Source of the DNA: Cycas panzhihuaensis
Lineage: Eukaryota > Cycadophyta
Direction: 5' to 3'
NCBI GenBank assembly: GCA_023213395.1
Contig: CM041465.1
Span: 101,625,741-101,689,740, forward strand
Length of the DNA: 64,000 bases
In this document: positions 11,817 through 21,966 of the stretch, piece by piece
How the letters are laid out: the number at the start of each line of letters is the position of its first letter
Position numbering within the stretch: position 1 is the first letter of the stretch
Notes under the pieces: model-generated
Database searches by the model: none
What the model saw: the letters and a program-made list of their open reading frames with translations, nothing else
What the model was told of the DNA's origin: nothing
Made by a program: the position numbers and the translations under genes

Positions 11817-12770
11817 GTGTATGCGGATGATCTAATAATAAAGGGTGATGACTCTAATTGGATCAACTCTTTGTGTCATCAACTTTCCAAAGAGTTTGAA
11901 ATGACAAGCCTAGACCGATTACACTACTACTTAGGAATTAAAATCCATCATCGAGACAATGGAATTTTTATATACCAATCTCAATATGCTATAAGAATCT
12001 TGGATGGGTTTAACATGACAAATTGCAAGGCAACTCCTATACCTATGTGTACTAGTACAAAGCTAACATCTAATCAGAATGGTATGCCAGTAGATGCAAC
12101 TCTGTGTCGAAAATTGGTGGGTAATCTAATCTATCTCACGTCTACCAAGCCTGGTATTGTCCATGCTGTGGGAATTGTGTCGAGATACATGCCATCACCT
12201 AAGGAATCACATTGGAAAGCTGCCAAATACATACTTCAATACATTCAAGGGACAAAGTATCATGGAATTCTATACAGTAAAAAGTCCTCCGGGCTTCTAT
12301 TTGGTCATTCTAATTCTGACTGGGCAGGAAATCTAGATAGTAAAAAATCCACAACTGGATATTGCTTCGATCTTGGTAGTGGAGGTATTTCATGGAAAAC
12401 AAAGAAATAATCAACAGTCTCATTGTCCACAACAGAGGCTGAGTATCAAGCTGTAGTTCATGCCACCTGTGAAGCCATCTAGCTCAATAGACTCTTGCAA
12501 GAGCTCAATCACCCACAACTTGATCCAAGTTAGATCAATTGTGATAATTAAAGCACTAACTAGATGACAAAAAATCTTATTTTTCATGCTAGAACCAAGC
12601 ACATTGAAATACACCATCACTTCATTTAAGAGAAAGTGGACAAAAAGGAAGTCAAATTGGAGTACTGCCCAAGTGAAATGTAACTTGCTGACATATTCAT
12701 CAAGTCTTTGGCCAAAGACAAGTTTCTGTATTTACACGACAAGATGGGAGTTATAACTGGGAGTTGACAT
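11817..12770 (+). pseudogene. D RT (second half) and RNase H after internal deletion
   Basis: The serine-rich region that normally precedes the RT (SSTPCTCSTPVSSSSSRQ) joins directly to the catalytic box VYADDLIIKGDD, so the N-terminal half of RT is missing. The rest is present: LHYYLGIKIHH, LVGNLIYLTSTKPG, and RNase H with TTEAEYQAVVHATCEAI. Stops after 12407 and elsewhere inactivate it. Confidence 0.85.
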
Positions 12771-12780
12771 TAAGAGGGGA

Positions 12781-13086
12781 TGTTAGAATATAATGTCGTC
12801 TCCTTAGTTGTATTACTACTTGTAACTTTATATCAGACACTGTAACTTTATGTTAGTCATTGTAACTTCATGTTAGATTAATTGATATTAAATGTTAGTC
12901 ACTAACCCTAACCCTATTTATGTTAGCAACTCTGTATAAGTATGTACAAGCTCTCATTATAATGTAATTGATCATTTTCACTCATTCTCATCCTTCTCTA
13001 TGAGTTCTCTAATTCAATAGCTAGGATCAATTCCTCCTCATCCATTTGTTAGTGTGCTTATGTGCTTGCTTATTTGGTGTTCAGCA
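12781..13086 (+). repeat. D 3' LTR (right end uncertain)
   Basis: A PPT (ATTAAGAGGGGA, 12769-12780) is followed by TGTTAGAATATAATG, the expected start of an LTR. TGTATAAGTATG near 12933 is a candidate TATA region. With no 5' copy for comparison, the end at TTCAGCA (13086) is a guess from the TG...CA rule. Confidence 0.6.
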
Positions 13087-14019
13087 TAGATGCTAATCAT
13101 CTGATCCCAAAATAGAGCTTAATTGGTGAAGAAGTCAATTATCAACCTTTTCTCCTTGAGATCCTGGGAGTTAGTGTAGAAATCTCAATAACATCAAAAC
13201 AACAATGAGCCCACAAAAGGAAATTCTACACCAAATCATTTATTCTTGACATTGCTCCAAAAGTATGAGGAGTAGTACTTTTATTAAACTATGAAAATCT
13301 CCATTTAATGGTGGAGAAATCAACTAGCAAAAGAATGGTTAAATTACAAGGAATAAATGATACAATTATACCATAAGGGGGACTCCAACCCTCCAAAATG
13401 CTTTTCCAAGGATGCTTCCCAAGTCAAGTGCCTTTCACCTCCAAGAACCACCTCTCCAACCCGTAATAGGGCTCAATTTATAGAAAGAAACCAAAATTGC
13501 ATGTTTAACAAGTGGCAATCATGCAAGTATAACCATTAACCACCAGATTGCATGTTGTCCAAGTGGCCTTCATGCAATTCTTAAAAGTTGTGGCTTGTAG
13601 CTGACCTTAACGGACTCCAATTCAGCTCAAATTTGGTACACGCATAGGAACGCATGTCCTCTCCGCTTCCTCAAAATTTTAGCTCATTTGGATGTCATTT
13701 GACCGCATTTTTATTCATTTAATGATAATATGTATTTGCTGTTTTTCTGCTAGTTGTGGGATTAATTTTATGCAAAACAAGGCTTGAACTCTAATCAAAT
13801 GATATTTTCTGAATCCCACCTTTTGTACACATGTAGTGGGATGTGTCTTCTTCCTTTACACAAAATTTCATATAATTTTGATACCATTTGGCCATATCCC
13901 TTTCAGTTATGCCAATGCCTAGCATTTTCTGCATCCTGTAATCATATGGTAGATCCTCCTGGATCATCATCTTAGCCTAGTTCTTCATTGTCCCCATATG
14001 GTCCTTATTTCACATGAGG
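13087..14019 (-). other. No gene; possible LTR fragment
   Basis: I see no supported ORF or known domain. Read on the minus strand it has TATAAATTGAGCCC near 13465 and a later AATAAA-type context, which would suit an LTR, but I find no second copy in the window. It lies between the D 3' LTR and the LINE relic. Confidence 0.3.
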
Positions 14020-14176
14020 GGCTCTAAGCACGCTGCCCGACTCTTTAGACTCTTCCACCATCAATAGCAATTCTTCTATGCCTATATCCCAAGCAACCCT
14101 GTAAAATTAGCTTGGAAGACATCAGATTCTGGGGACTTATCATTTTGGAAGGAAAACACAACTTGATGCAACTCTT
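14020..14176 (-). pseudogene. LINE relic L: start of reverse transcriptase
   Basis: The minus strand reads ELHQVVFSFQNDKSPESDVF, the conserved opening of plant L1-type LINE reverse transcriptase (family form: VFSMxxDKSPGPDGF). It continues directly from the LINE piece at 18772-19601 once element E is taken out: that piece ends KPVTKE and this one begins with EL. The LINE breaks off near 14020. Confidence 0.75.
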
Positions 14177-14555
14177 TGTTAAGATTTTAACATGGAGAAC
14201 ACTCATCAACAGCAAGATCAATAACATCAACAGAGATTAACACAATATAATCAGAATGTATTACCATACCAAAAGCACCAAAGACTCAATATGAGCCTTG
14301 ATGATGTGATGATTCTATACATTACCTTAACCACCTTTATATACCAAAGAGGTGGGAGACCATACAACACAAGTAATGCATGTGGGACAAATACCTTTGT
14401 CCTGACCAATAGCATTACACCACTATCTTGACCAATAAGCTTCTATCCTTTTACATAGTATTATAATGACCTTTTGACCCAAGACTTAGGACTATGACTT
14501 ATAATCTTAGGACCCACTTTTACTTAACCACACACATTAAACATTATTTCTAACA
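14177..14555 (-). repeat. E 3' LTR (left copy)
   Basis: The 379-bp LTR lies between TSD CTCTT on the left and the PPT on the right, which on the minus strand reads CATTAAGGGGAGG just before TGTTAGAAATAATG. Confidence 0.95.
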
Positions 14556-14708
14556 CCTCCCCTTAATGTTTAATGTTTGAACTAAGGACAATTTGACATA
14601 CATTGACACTTGACATGAATTTGAGACTATAGACATTAAAGACAACATGACGGGACTGACACATGATTATCAATGGACTCCAATGCACTTTGTCTTCTTT
14701 GAATCTCT

Positions 14709-16076
14709 AACGTCTTGATCTTGGAAAGGTCTTGAACACCATGTCTTGGGCTTGATCTTGGTCTTCAATCCTGCAATGTCGTTTTTGAGGTAGTCCTCTG
14801 AACTGATGGTCTTCGAGCTTTGCTTCTTTCACCTTCATACACAATTGGGAATCCTTTGACATGCTAAACAAGTAGGCTAATTCCACATGATCCTACATGT
14901 ACTCATCAAAGATATCTATCACCTGTTTACTTCCATTTTCTTCAGTGTGTGAGTGACCAAAAAAATAGATGTTAGCAATATCATTATTATCCAAATGTAG
15001 CAATGAGACATCATTATCCTCCCCTGAAGCAATGGATTTATTGAGTCGAGTTCCTGTAATCTATGTGATGTACCTTGTTTTCTTTGTGTCACTCAAAGGG
15101 TTCCATGAACTAAGTATAATGGGTATTTCTATGATACTCACATGCATATCCTTCCTGATTATGGATATGCATATATGGAACATTATTTCAATATGATAGA
15201 CTTTTATGATCAGGTAACCTATCCAAAAAGTAATATGATTTTCACAAGTAAGAATTTGATCATATGGTATCCTCCTTATGTTCCTTTTTTCTTGGAAACA
15301 ACTTTCCAGTGCTGTTGTAGGATATGCTGTCATAATTTTGATTCTTTCAAGGATGAGAATGGAGGATTTAACTGAGTTAAGGGAGATCATGGACAGTTTC
15401 CAATACATGCAAATCAACTATGACTGTCATCGTTTGAATTCTTCCTACCAACCTGTCAACACAAACTAGGGTAACATTATCCATACATTTTGTTAGGCAA
15501 CTCGTGTTTCCATGAACTATTACCGGCAAAGATTGATGCCTGAAATCTTTAGCCTCCAGCGCTGGTTCCTTGATGAGACTTAAGGTATTTGATGGAGTCA
15601 TGGCTTTGTCACGTTGCTTTTCCCTTTTTTCTTTCCTCTTCAACTTCTTCCTTTGATTCTTTGCCCTTTTGATTCTCTGTTGCTGCATTTCTTCAGGTCC
15701 TTTTTCATTTACTTACATCGATGGTTTCCAAGCATCCTCAATTTGAGTCCATATTACATAGAACCGGATAATAAAGTGATGGAAAGAAGGGAGGTTATCC
15801 TTATCAATGGCTGCAAGTATCACGTCAATAACAATTCTGTTTTTCCTTTTGAAGATTTCCTCCCTTCTTCGTGAGCCATTTCAAAGGCCCATGATTTGTT
15901 TTCCAAAGTTTCTTCAATACAAATAGACTCTCCATCTTAATTTTCCAAAAACGAAAGTTAGTTCCAATATATTTGGGCAAAGGGAAGAGGAGATCTGATA
16001 ACCAGTATTCATTTTTTTCAGGCACAAAGACTATGACGTCACTTAGTTCCATGAGGAAAGACTGACTCAAGTGCAA
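14709..16076 (-). pseudogene. E gag-like region
   Basis: An 83-codon ORF (15825-16076) reads MELSDVIVFVPEKNEYWLSD then FWKIKMESLFVLKKLWK, matching F (FFWTIKMRCFFIARGLWK). After a frameshift the next frame reads VILAAIDKDNLPSFHHFI, matching MILAALNKVDLPSAYHFV in F, and GPEEMQ matches TPEEIQ. A very basic stretch follows (15377-15688). The tail at 14709-14769 (DQAQDMVFKTFPRSRR) matches DQVEDVIFKTFPRTN in F. I call it gag-like from the WKIKM-type N-terminal block, which resembles copia gag. There is no zinc knuckle. Confidence 0.65.
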
Positions 16077-18377
16077 TCTCAGAACAGAAGTAATTCAACA
16101 ACAAATACTCTTGAATCATATATCAAAATGTGGTCTCAATGCCACTCACCGTTTTGAGAAATAGATAGCTTAGAGCTAAACAACTAAGGGGTTGCAAATT
16201 CAATCTCTGTTGACCTGTATAGTATCTCCATTCAATTTTCAATCCAGCAGGAAACACACTATTTCTGCCCTAGCATTGATTTTTCATAGTTTCTATGCAC
16301 AGTTGGGCAGCCAACAACAGAAAGCATCAAATGCTAGATGGATAAAGCTGTAATCAATTCCACCTTTATCGCCTTATGGTCTCAGCTGGGTGATATCTTC
16401 CACAGTGACCGTTAATCTCTGCTATTGCCTCATGACAGGTATTCTAAGCACGCCAAACTGGATGACAAGTGGAGGACATGTATTAGTACACAGAGCTGCC
16501 AGTGTAGTTACACTTCGTACTGTGCCGGTTAGCGGTGATGCGATCTTGAGAGGAGCGATGCTTTCGATTTAGTACACAGTTTGGTGTTTCCACTTATGAC
16601 TGTGTCTTCAATCTAGAATTCTGGTATATATTCTTGTTCTTCTATAGGCTCACACCGGGACAGGCTGTTGTACTCAGATGTTGAGATGTTGACCAACAGA
16701 CTCAATCACTAGCTGTGTACAGTGATACTGCTGGAAATCAACAACAGCGTCCATGGCAACCAGTGAAATACATGCCTAATGGCCGACCTCGTGAAATGAA
16801 CAATGCATCACATTCTTCTCCCTCTATCATTGGTGGTTTGGCCCTCAAACTGGGATGAATCCACCTGGAACAATTGTTGGAGAAAATTCCGTAGCTGCAC
16901 AAAACGAAGGAGCTGGCAGGTGCCACTTCAGTAAATTCTTAAGGATCACTGTTCAACAGGTCAAAAAGTTCTGCATATGCCTTCAGGTCTTCAAACTGCT
17001 ACTCTCCAACTGTACAAAATACTGCAGATATCATCAGCTGCTGTCCTTTCCATCATATCAATTAAGGGTCTGCATGTCCAAGAATCTGATCCTTTCTAAG
17101 CAGAGTCTGCACTTCCCCCTTCTCAGCATATGACACACTTACGTCTGCTGTCTCAAATAAATCGTCTCAATTATTACTGAAGATCTTGAAGATCGCAATT
17201 CCTCTGTTATAGGGTGCCCTCCTCTTTCAATAAGCGTCGATGCTTTGTATTCAGCGGATCTTGAGTTGAAGCCGAAGTCATTACTGCTGTTATTCTCTTG
17301 CTCATGCAGTAGGTACTGGCAACTTGTCATCGGAGCTGGAAGACCTAGCTTTCCAGTTCTTATTCCCAAATCTTTGTTGATACCTGGCACTGAGTTTGGT
17401 CACAGTGTCCTGAGTAACATTGACTACGTCCAGAGTGGATAATGATCCTTCTGTCTTCAAGCTTTTTCCAGCTCAGCCAGGATAGGTCTATTTAGATACA
17501 GGCATAATTGAATTGTCAATATTGAGAGTGAATATCGGAGTTGCTGACCAACCGTGAAGATGATGTACTCCTGCAAGGACTGCGGCTGTCCCCACAACTT
17601 GCTTCAATTTCTGGCACGGATGGGAGTGCCAGGGGATACACTGGCGGCGATGCTGAGGTAGCCGTGTTCGGTAAAAGGAGGACATAGCTAAGAAACCCAC
17701 AGAGGTCCTCAAGATGGTAATAGGAGCGGGAGAGTATATAGTGCTAATGGAGGGACAGCCTAGGGCATCACCACAGATACTTAGATGCATGAAGACCAGG
17801 GTTTTGGTAGTGGCAACTAGCCAGCATACACCATGGATAATTTAGCTCTACATGCTGGATCCACCAAACAGATTGCTTGAACCTCGAATCAATGTGGGCA
17901 TCTAATAAATACTGGCAACCGGGCATGATATGATTTGCACACATGACCATATACGATTTCAATGAACAATCTCCAGATATAGCTATAGTATTCTTCTTAT
18001 GGCATTTTTTAGCAACTAGGGTTTTACAATGGACCCTAAACAGATTCCAACATAGAGGTCTCTCTATGCTTATGCAAATCTAACTTCTTTATTTATAAAC
18101 GACCTTAACAACTTGCCTCAATTTCCACCGCCCAGTTTCTTCACCTTAAGACAGTTATTACTTCTAATTTCTTCAAGAGACAAACCCTAGCACATGATTC
18201 TTCTTCACACAGTAAGCTTATAAGAGTAGAGTTACCTGGTAAAATTCGGTCTTGTATTACCATAGTACACACCTTGCGCCATTAATGACCTTGGGACTTC
18301 ACATTCCCAGTTCAAAAAATTGCCTTCTTCCTTGACTAGAACTTGGTGACCAGCACTGCAACGCCCTCAATACACAA
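16077..18377 (-). other. E long leader of unknown content
   Basis: This 2.3-kb stretch between PBS and gag has no TE domain that I recognise. About 16380-17900 is richer in GC and more varied than the flanks, with short open frames on both strands (for example minus 17139-17390 and 17488-17790). I recognise no protein in it. It could be a captured host fragment or an ordinary long leader. Confidence 0.45.
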
Positions 18378-18392
18378 CCCGCTCTGATACCA
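18378..18392 (-). promoter_or_regulatory. E primer-binding site
   Basis: On the minus strand TGGTATCAGAGCGGG directly follows the 5' LTR. The first 12 bases match the 3' end of plant initiator tRNA-Met, which primes minus-strand DNA synthesis. Confidence 0.93.
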
Positions 18393-18771
18393 TGTTAAGA
18401 TTTTAACATGGAGAACACTCATCAACTGCAAGATTAATAACATCAACAGAGATTAACACAATATAATCAGAATGTATTACCATATCAAAAGCACCAAAGA
18501 CTCAATATGAGCCTTGATGATGTGATGATTCTATACATTACCTCAACCACCTTTATATACCAAAGAGGTGGGAGACCATACAACACAAGTAATGCATGTG
18601 GGACAAATACCTTTGTCCTGACCAATAGCATTACACCACTATCTTGACCAATAAGCTTCTATCCTTTTACATAGTATTATAATGACCTTTTGACCCAAGA
18701 CTTATGACTATGACTTATAATCTTAGGACCCACTTTTACTTAACCACACACATTAAACATTATTTCTAACA
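18393..18771 (-). repeat. E 5' LTR (right copy)
   Basis: This 379-bp LTR is almost identical to the left copy and is followed on the right by the TSD CTCTT (18772-18776). Confidence 0.95.
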
Positions 18772-19601
18772 CTCTTCTTTCGTAACTGGTTTGATTAGTT
18801 GTGCATTCATCTCTTTCGTTATTGGCTTTAAAATCACTTCAGTTAACTCCTATATATTCTCATGATCAATCTGCTCCTCCATTAACAATGCTCTAAAGTG
18901 ATTCTTGGCTACTGATTTGACTTATAGTTTACAATGAGCAATCTCGCCATTTTCCAACTGAATTTCATTTATCCTATTTTCCATTCTTCTAGCTTTGGTT
19001 GCCTTATGGAAGAATCAAGAATTCACATCCCTTTGTTTGACCCACCAGATTCTAGATTTTACCCTGATAACTGCCTCCTTGGCCCTTTCTAGGGTTTCCA
19101 ACTCCAAAACTATATTTGCTTCTTCAGCCCTGATACTCTCATCCTCTAGACTATTATTCATCAAATCATTTAGAATTTTCAAGGTTACTTATTTTCTGAA
19201 GATTGTTTCGTCACCTCTCTCTACCATACTTTCATCTTGCTTTTTATATAATTCAACTTTGAATAGAAAATAAACATTTTGGTTCCATTGAAACTTGCTT
19301 CAACATCACTGAGTTACCTTTGAGAAAAGCTTAGGATGGTTTACTAGAGTTAGATTGAATTTGAAAGGAACATTTCTAGGGATTTAGAACCCTTGACCCT
19401 CGAGCAAGACTAGGAAATGATCTAATATACCTCTTGGCAGAATGGTTGAATCAATGTCCAAATTCGCCTCCACTAATGTTTTAACAATCATAAATCTATC
19501 AAGCTGCTCCATAATTAGGGCCTTACGTGCTCTCTTATTTGACCAAGTGAAAGTTCCATTTGGTGTTTCGATATTCATGAGGTTTCTATTTTCCATCATC
19601 T
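18772..19601 (-). pseudogene. LINE relic L: endonuclease end and linker
   Basis: The minus strand reads NGTFTWSNKRARKALIMEQL, then LPRGILDHF, the C-terminal part of the APE-type endonuclease of plant L1 LINEs (FTWSN, LDRF, SDH motifs), followed by the linker with FFHKATKARRMENRINEIQ before RT. Stops are scattered through it. G interrupts it at 19602 and E at 18771, so the endonuclease N-terminus should lie beyond the right edge. Confidence 0.8.
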
Positions 19602-19815
19602 TGTTGAAAAATAGAATATGAAAAGAAAAATGTACTTCATTAATAATGGGTGAGAATTTCTCTGTTATATAAATATATCAAGTTTACAAGAGTGATATAG
19701 TACATGTATGCCAAGTGTCACTTTATGACAGAAGAGGGGTCATGACACATGACCCTTAATTATACGTAAGAGTCCCCCAATGTAAAACATAGGATGGAAC
19801 ATTAATATTTTAACA
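19602..19815 (-). repeat. G 3' LTR
   Basis: The 214-bp sequence runs from TGTTGAAAAATAG to TATTTTAACA, followed by a pyrimidine run that is the PPT on the minus strand (CATTAAGGGAGGG). The second LTR is outside the window. Confidence 0.75.
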
Positions 19816-19829
19816 CCCTCCCTTAATGT

Positions 19830-21331
19830 TTTATCCTTTGTTTTTTATTTCCAGTAGATTTTTGAGATGCTGAAGCGTATCCTTTGGTAAGGGCTCTGTG
19901 AAGATGTTTGCAAGTTGTTGTTCACTACTATAGCATTGTAGGTCTATTTCTTTACTCTGGATCTTTTTCTGTAATAAAATGATGATGCACTTTTATGTGC
20001 TTTGTTCTTGCATGAAAGACAAGATTTTTTGTTAATTTGATAACACTTTGATTGTCACAAAAGATTGGGGTTGTTTTAAAGCAATTTTAACTTAAATCTT
20101 TAAGAAGTTGCCTTAACCAAATTGCTTCACAGGTTGCGCTAATTGCAGCCTTGTATTCTGCTTCTGTTGATGATAGTGTCACAATTGGTTGTTTTTTGCT
20201 GCTCCAAGTTGTCACAACTGATCCTAAATTGAAACAATATCCTGATATAGACTTTCTCTCCTGTCGTTTGCTTGTCCAATTTGAGTCGTCGTATCCAATC
20301 AATTCTAATGTGACTGCCTCAGTATACTTCAATCTTAGATCCAATGTACCTTTGATATATCTTAGGATTCTTTTAGTAGCATTTGAATGCATGTATCTGG
20401 AGACAATTCTTGCAAAAAAAAAATGTTTGGTCTGGTTATTATTAAGTAAATGAGACTCCCAACCAACTATCTGTAAAGTGTCTCACTTACCTATTGACTA
20501 TCTTCATGAGTTGTCAGAATACATCTTGTTTCCATCGGTGTGGCATAGAGATTACAATCTTTAGTATTGAATCTTTTGAGAAAATTCCTGGCATATTTTG
20601 ATTGTGAGATGAAGATAGCATTGGTTACTTGACTTGCTTCAATACCAAGATGGTAGTGAAGTGGACCCATATCTGTCATTTCAAAATTACTTTACATTTG
20701 TGTTCTCACCCATTTGATTGTTTTATGGTCGTTTGCATATAACAATCATATCATCTACATATACAACAATTATCGTAATCAAGTCATTTCCTTGATTTTT
20801 AATATAAAGAATTGGATTAGATTCACACTTGTTAAATCCTTTTTCTCTGAGATGATCTAATTTTGTGTATTAGGCTTGTGGTGCTTGTTTTAGGCTATAT
20901 AATGTTGTTTCAACTTGTGAACCAAATGATGTTCTCTTTTTCATGTATACCTTGGATGTTGCTCCACGTAAACTTCTTCATCTAGATCGCCATTTACAAA
21001 GGCACATTTTACATCACATTGTACAATTTCCCATCCATGTTGTGCTGCCATAGCTATAACCATGCGAATGGTTATTATTTTTGCTACTAGAGTAAATGTT
21101 TCTTCATATTTAGTACCTGCAATCTGAGTATATCCTTTTGCTACAAGACTAGTTTTAAAATTTTCAATGCTACCATCAAATCTTTCTTTTATTTTGTAAT
21201 CCCATTTGCACCCCACAATTGGTTCACCTTCAGGAGGGGGAACTAATCCCTAAGTATTATTTTGTTTTATGGAGAGCATTTCCTTATTCATGGCTTCTAG
21301 CCATTCTAAATTTTCACAAGTTTCTTCATAG
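19830..21331 (-). pseudogene. G reverse transcriptase-RNase H
   Basis: The minus-strand RT has YKIKERFDGSIENFKTSLVA and GYTQIAGTKYEETF, CDVKCAFVNGDLDEEVYVEQ, and a catalytic YVDDMIV near 20745-20765. RNase H at 20087-20392 has RRILRYI-type sequence (KRILRYIKGTLDLRL), YDDSNW, LSSTEAEYKAAISATCEAIW, then FCDNQSVIKLTKNLVFHART further left. Stops and frameshifts are present. Confidence 0.85.
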
Positions 21332-21870
21332 TGTTAAAACCTTCATGTCCTAAGCATTAAGTCTTGACCATGGACATTAGTATTTTTGTCATTTTAGGCC
21401 TTTATCCTAGAGTATTCATTTGTTTGATTATAAAATTGTCTTTTGTCTTGTAGTGGCTTTTCCACATGTGCTTGTGGAAAGTCAACTTTGGATGGCTCCA
21501 CTTGTCACCATCCTTATCTTTGAGGAAAGTAGAGTTCTAATTAGATTTGTCTTGTATTGTTGATCAGTGACGTGTTGAGATCCTGATCGTTCAATCTCCT
21601 TTATAAGGAGTCGTATTTTCCATGTTTTGGCATGTAGTATTGGAGTCAGAGTTATGCTACTATAGCATCTCTTGTAGATGAAGTGTAGAGATCAATTCTC
21701 CTTCCTATTTGTTTCCATAATAGGTTGAGTTGAAGTTGAATGCTCCTCCCTATTATCTTCATGTCTTGTACTCCATGTTTCCATTAATCTAAAGTTTAGT
21801 CCTTCATGTTATGATGTCCTATTTTGTTCCTCAATAGATCTTGGTGTTTGTGTCATTTCCATTGCTTCCA
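21332..21870 (+). repeat. C 5' LTR
   Basis: It runs from TGTTAAAACCTTC to GCTTCCA and is 539 bp long. CTCCTTTATAAGGAG near 21596 is a likely TATA region. It aligns along its whole length with 44628-45164. Confidence 0.92.
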
Positions 21871-21873
21871 ATT

Positions 21874-21884
21874 TGGTGTCAGAG
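21874..21884 (+). promoter_or_regulatory. C primer-binding site (decayed)
   Basis: TGGTGTCAGAG lies three bases after the 5' LTR and differs at one base from the initiator tRNA-Met PBS seen in A, B2 and E. Confidence 0.75.
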
Positions 21885-21934
21885 TTGCGACATCTTGAGG
21901 AGCAGATTCAAGGCTTTGTTGCACTCCATGTTTG

Positions 21935-21966
21935 GTGACGACCTTCACCATACGGAGGCGATCCAA
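21935..21966 (+). promoter_or_regulatory. C leader hairpin shared with J
   Basis: In GTGACGACCTTC-7 nt-GGAGGCGATCCAA, CCTTC (21942-21946) can pair with GGAGG (21954-21958). J has the same block with GAAGG at the same spacing (57872-57888). Position and conservation suggest an RNA signal, for example for packaging or dimerisation, but this is inference. Confidence 0.55.

Larger units (their letters stand above)
4273..13086 (+). mobile_element. D: decayed Ty1/copia element split by B1
   Basis: D is an old copia element of the same group as C, J and K. The gag start is at 4273-4596, then B1 interrupts, and gag resumes at 9801 followed by protease, integrase, a partly deleted RT, RNase H and a 3' LTR at 12781. 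The gag frame reads YERR before B1 and DDACIAMFKAKLF after it, matching YERRDEAHILLVKAKLY in J. Many stops are present. No 5' LTR is recognised. Confidence 0.85.
14177..18771 (-). mobile_element. E: complete LTR element with gag-like ORF only
   Basis: E is a 4,595-bp element with two 379-bp LTRs (14177-14555 and 18393-18771) differing at about 5 positions (1.3%), a PBS at 18378-18392, a PPT beside the left LTR and a perfect TSD CTCTT (14172-14176 and 18772-18776). The interior holds a gag-like region and no protease, integrase or RT, so E is non-autonomous. Its gag relates to that of F. It is the youngest datable element here and sits in the LINE relic. Confidence 0.93.

Noticed and set aside
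12902-12917. CTAACCCTAACCCTATT resembles telomere repeats
   Set aside because: Two imperfect copies inside a probable LTR, and the plant telomere unit is CCCTAAA; chance is enough.
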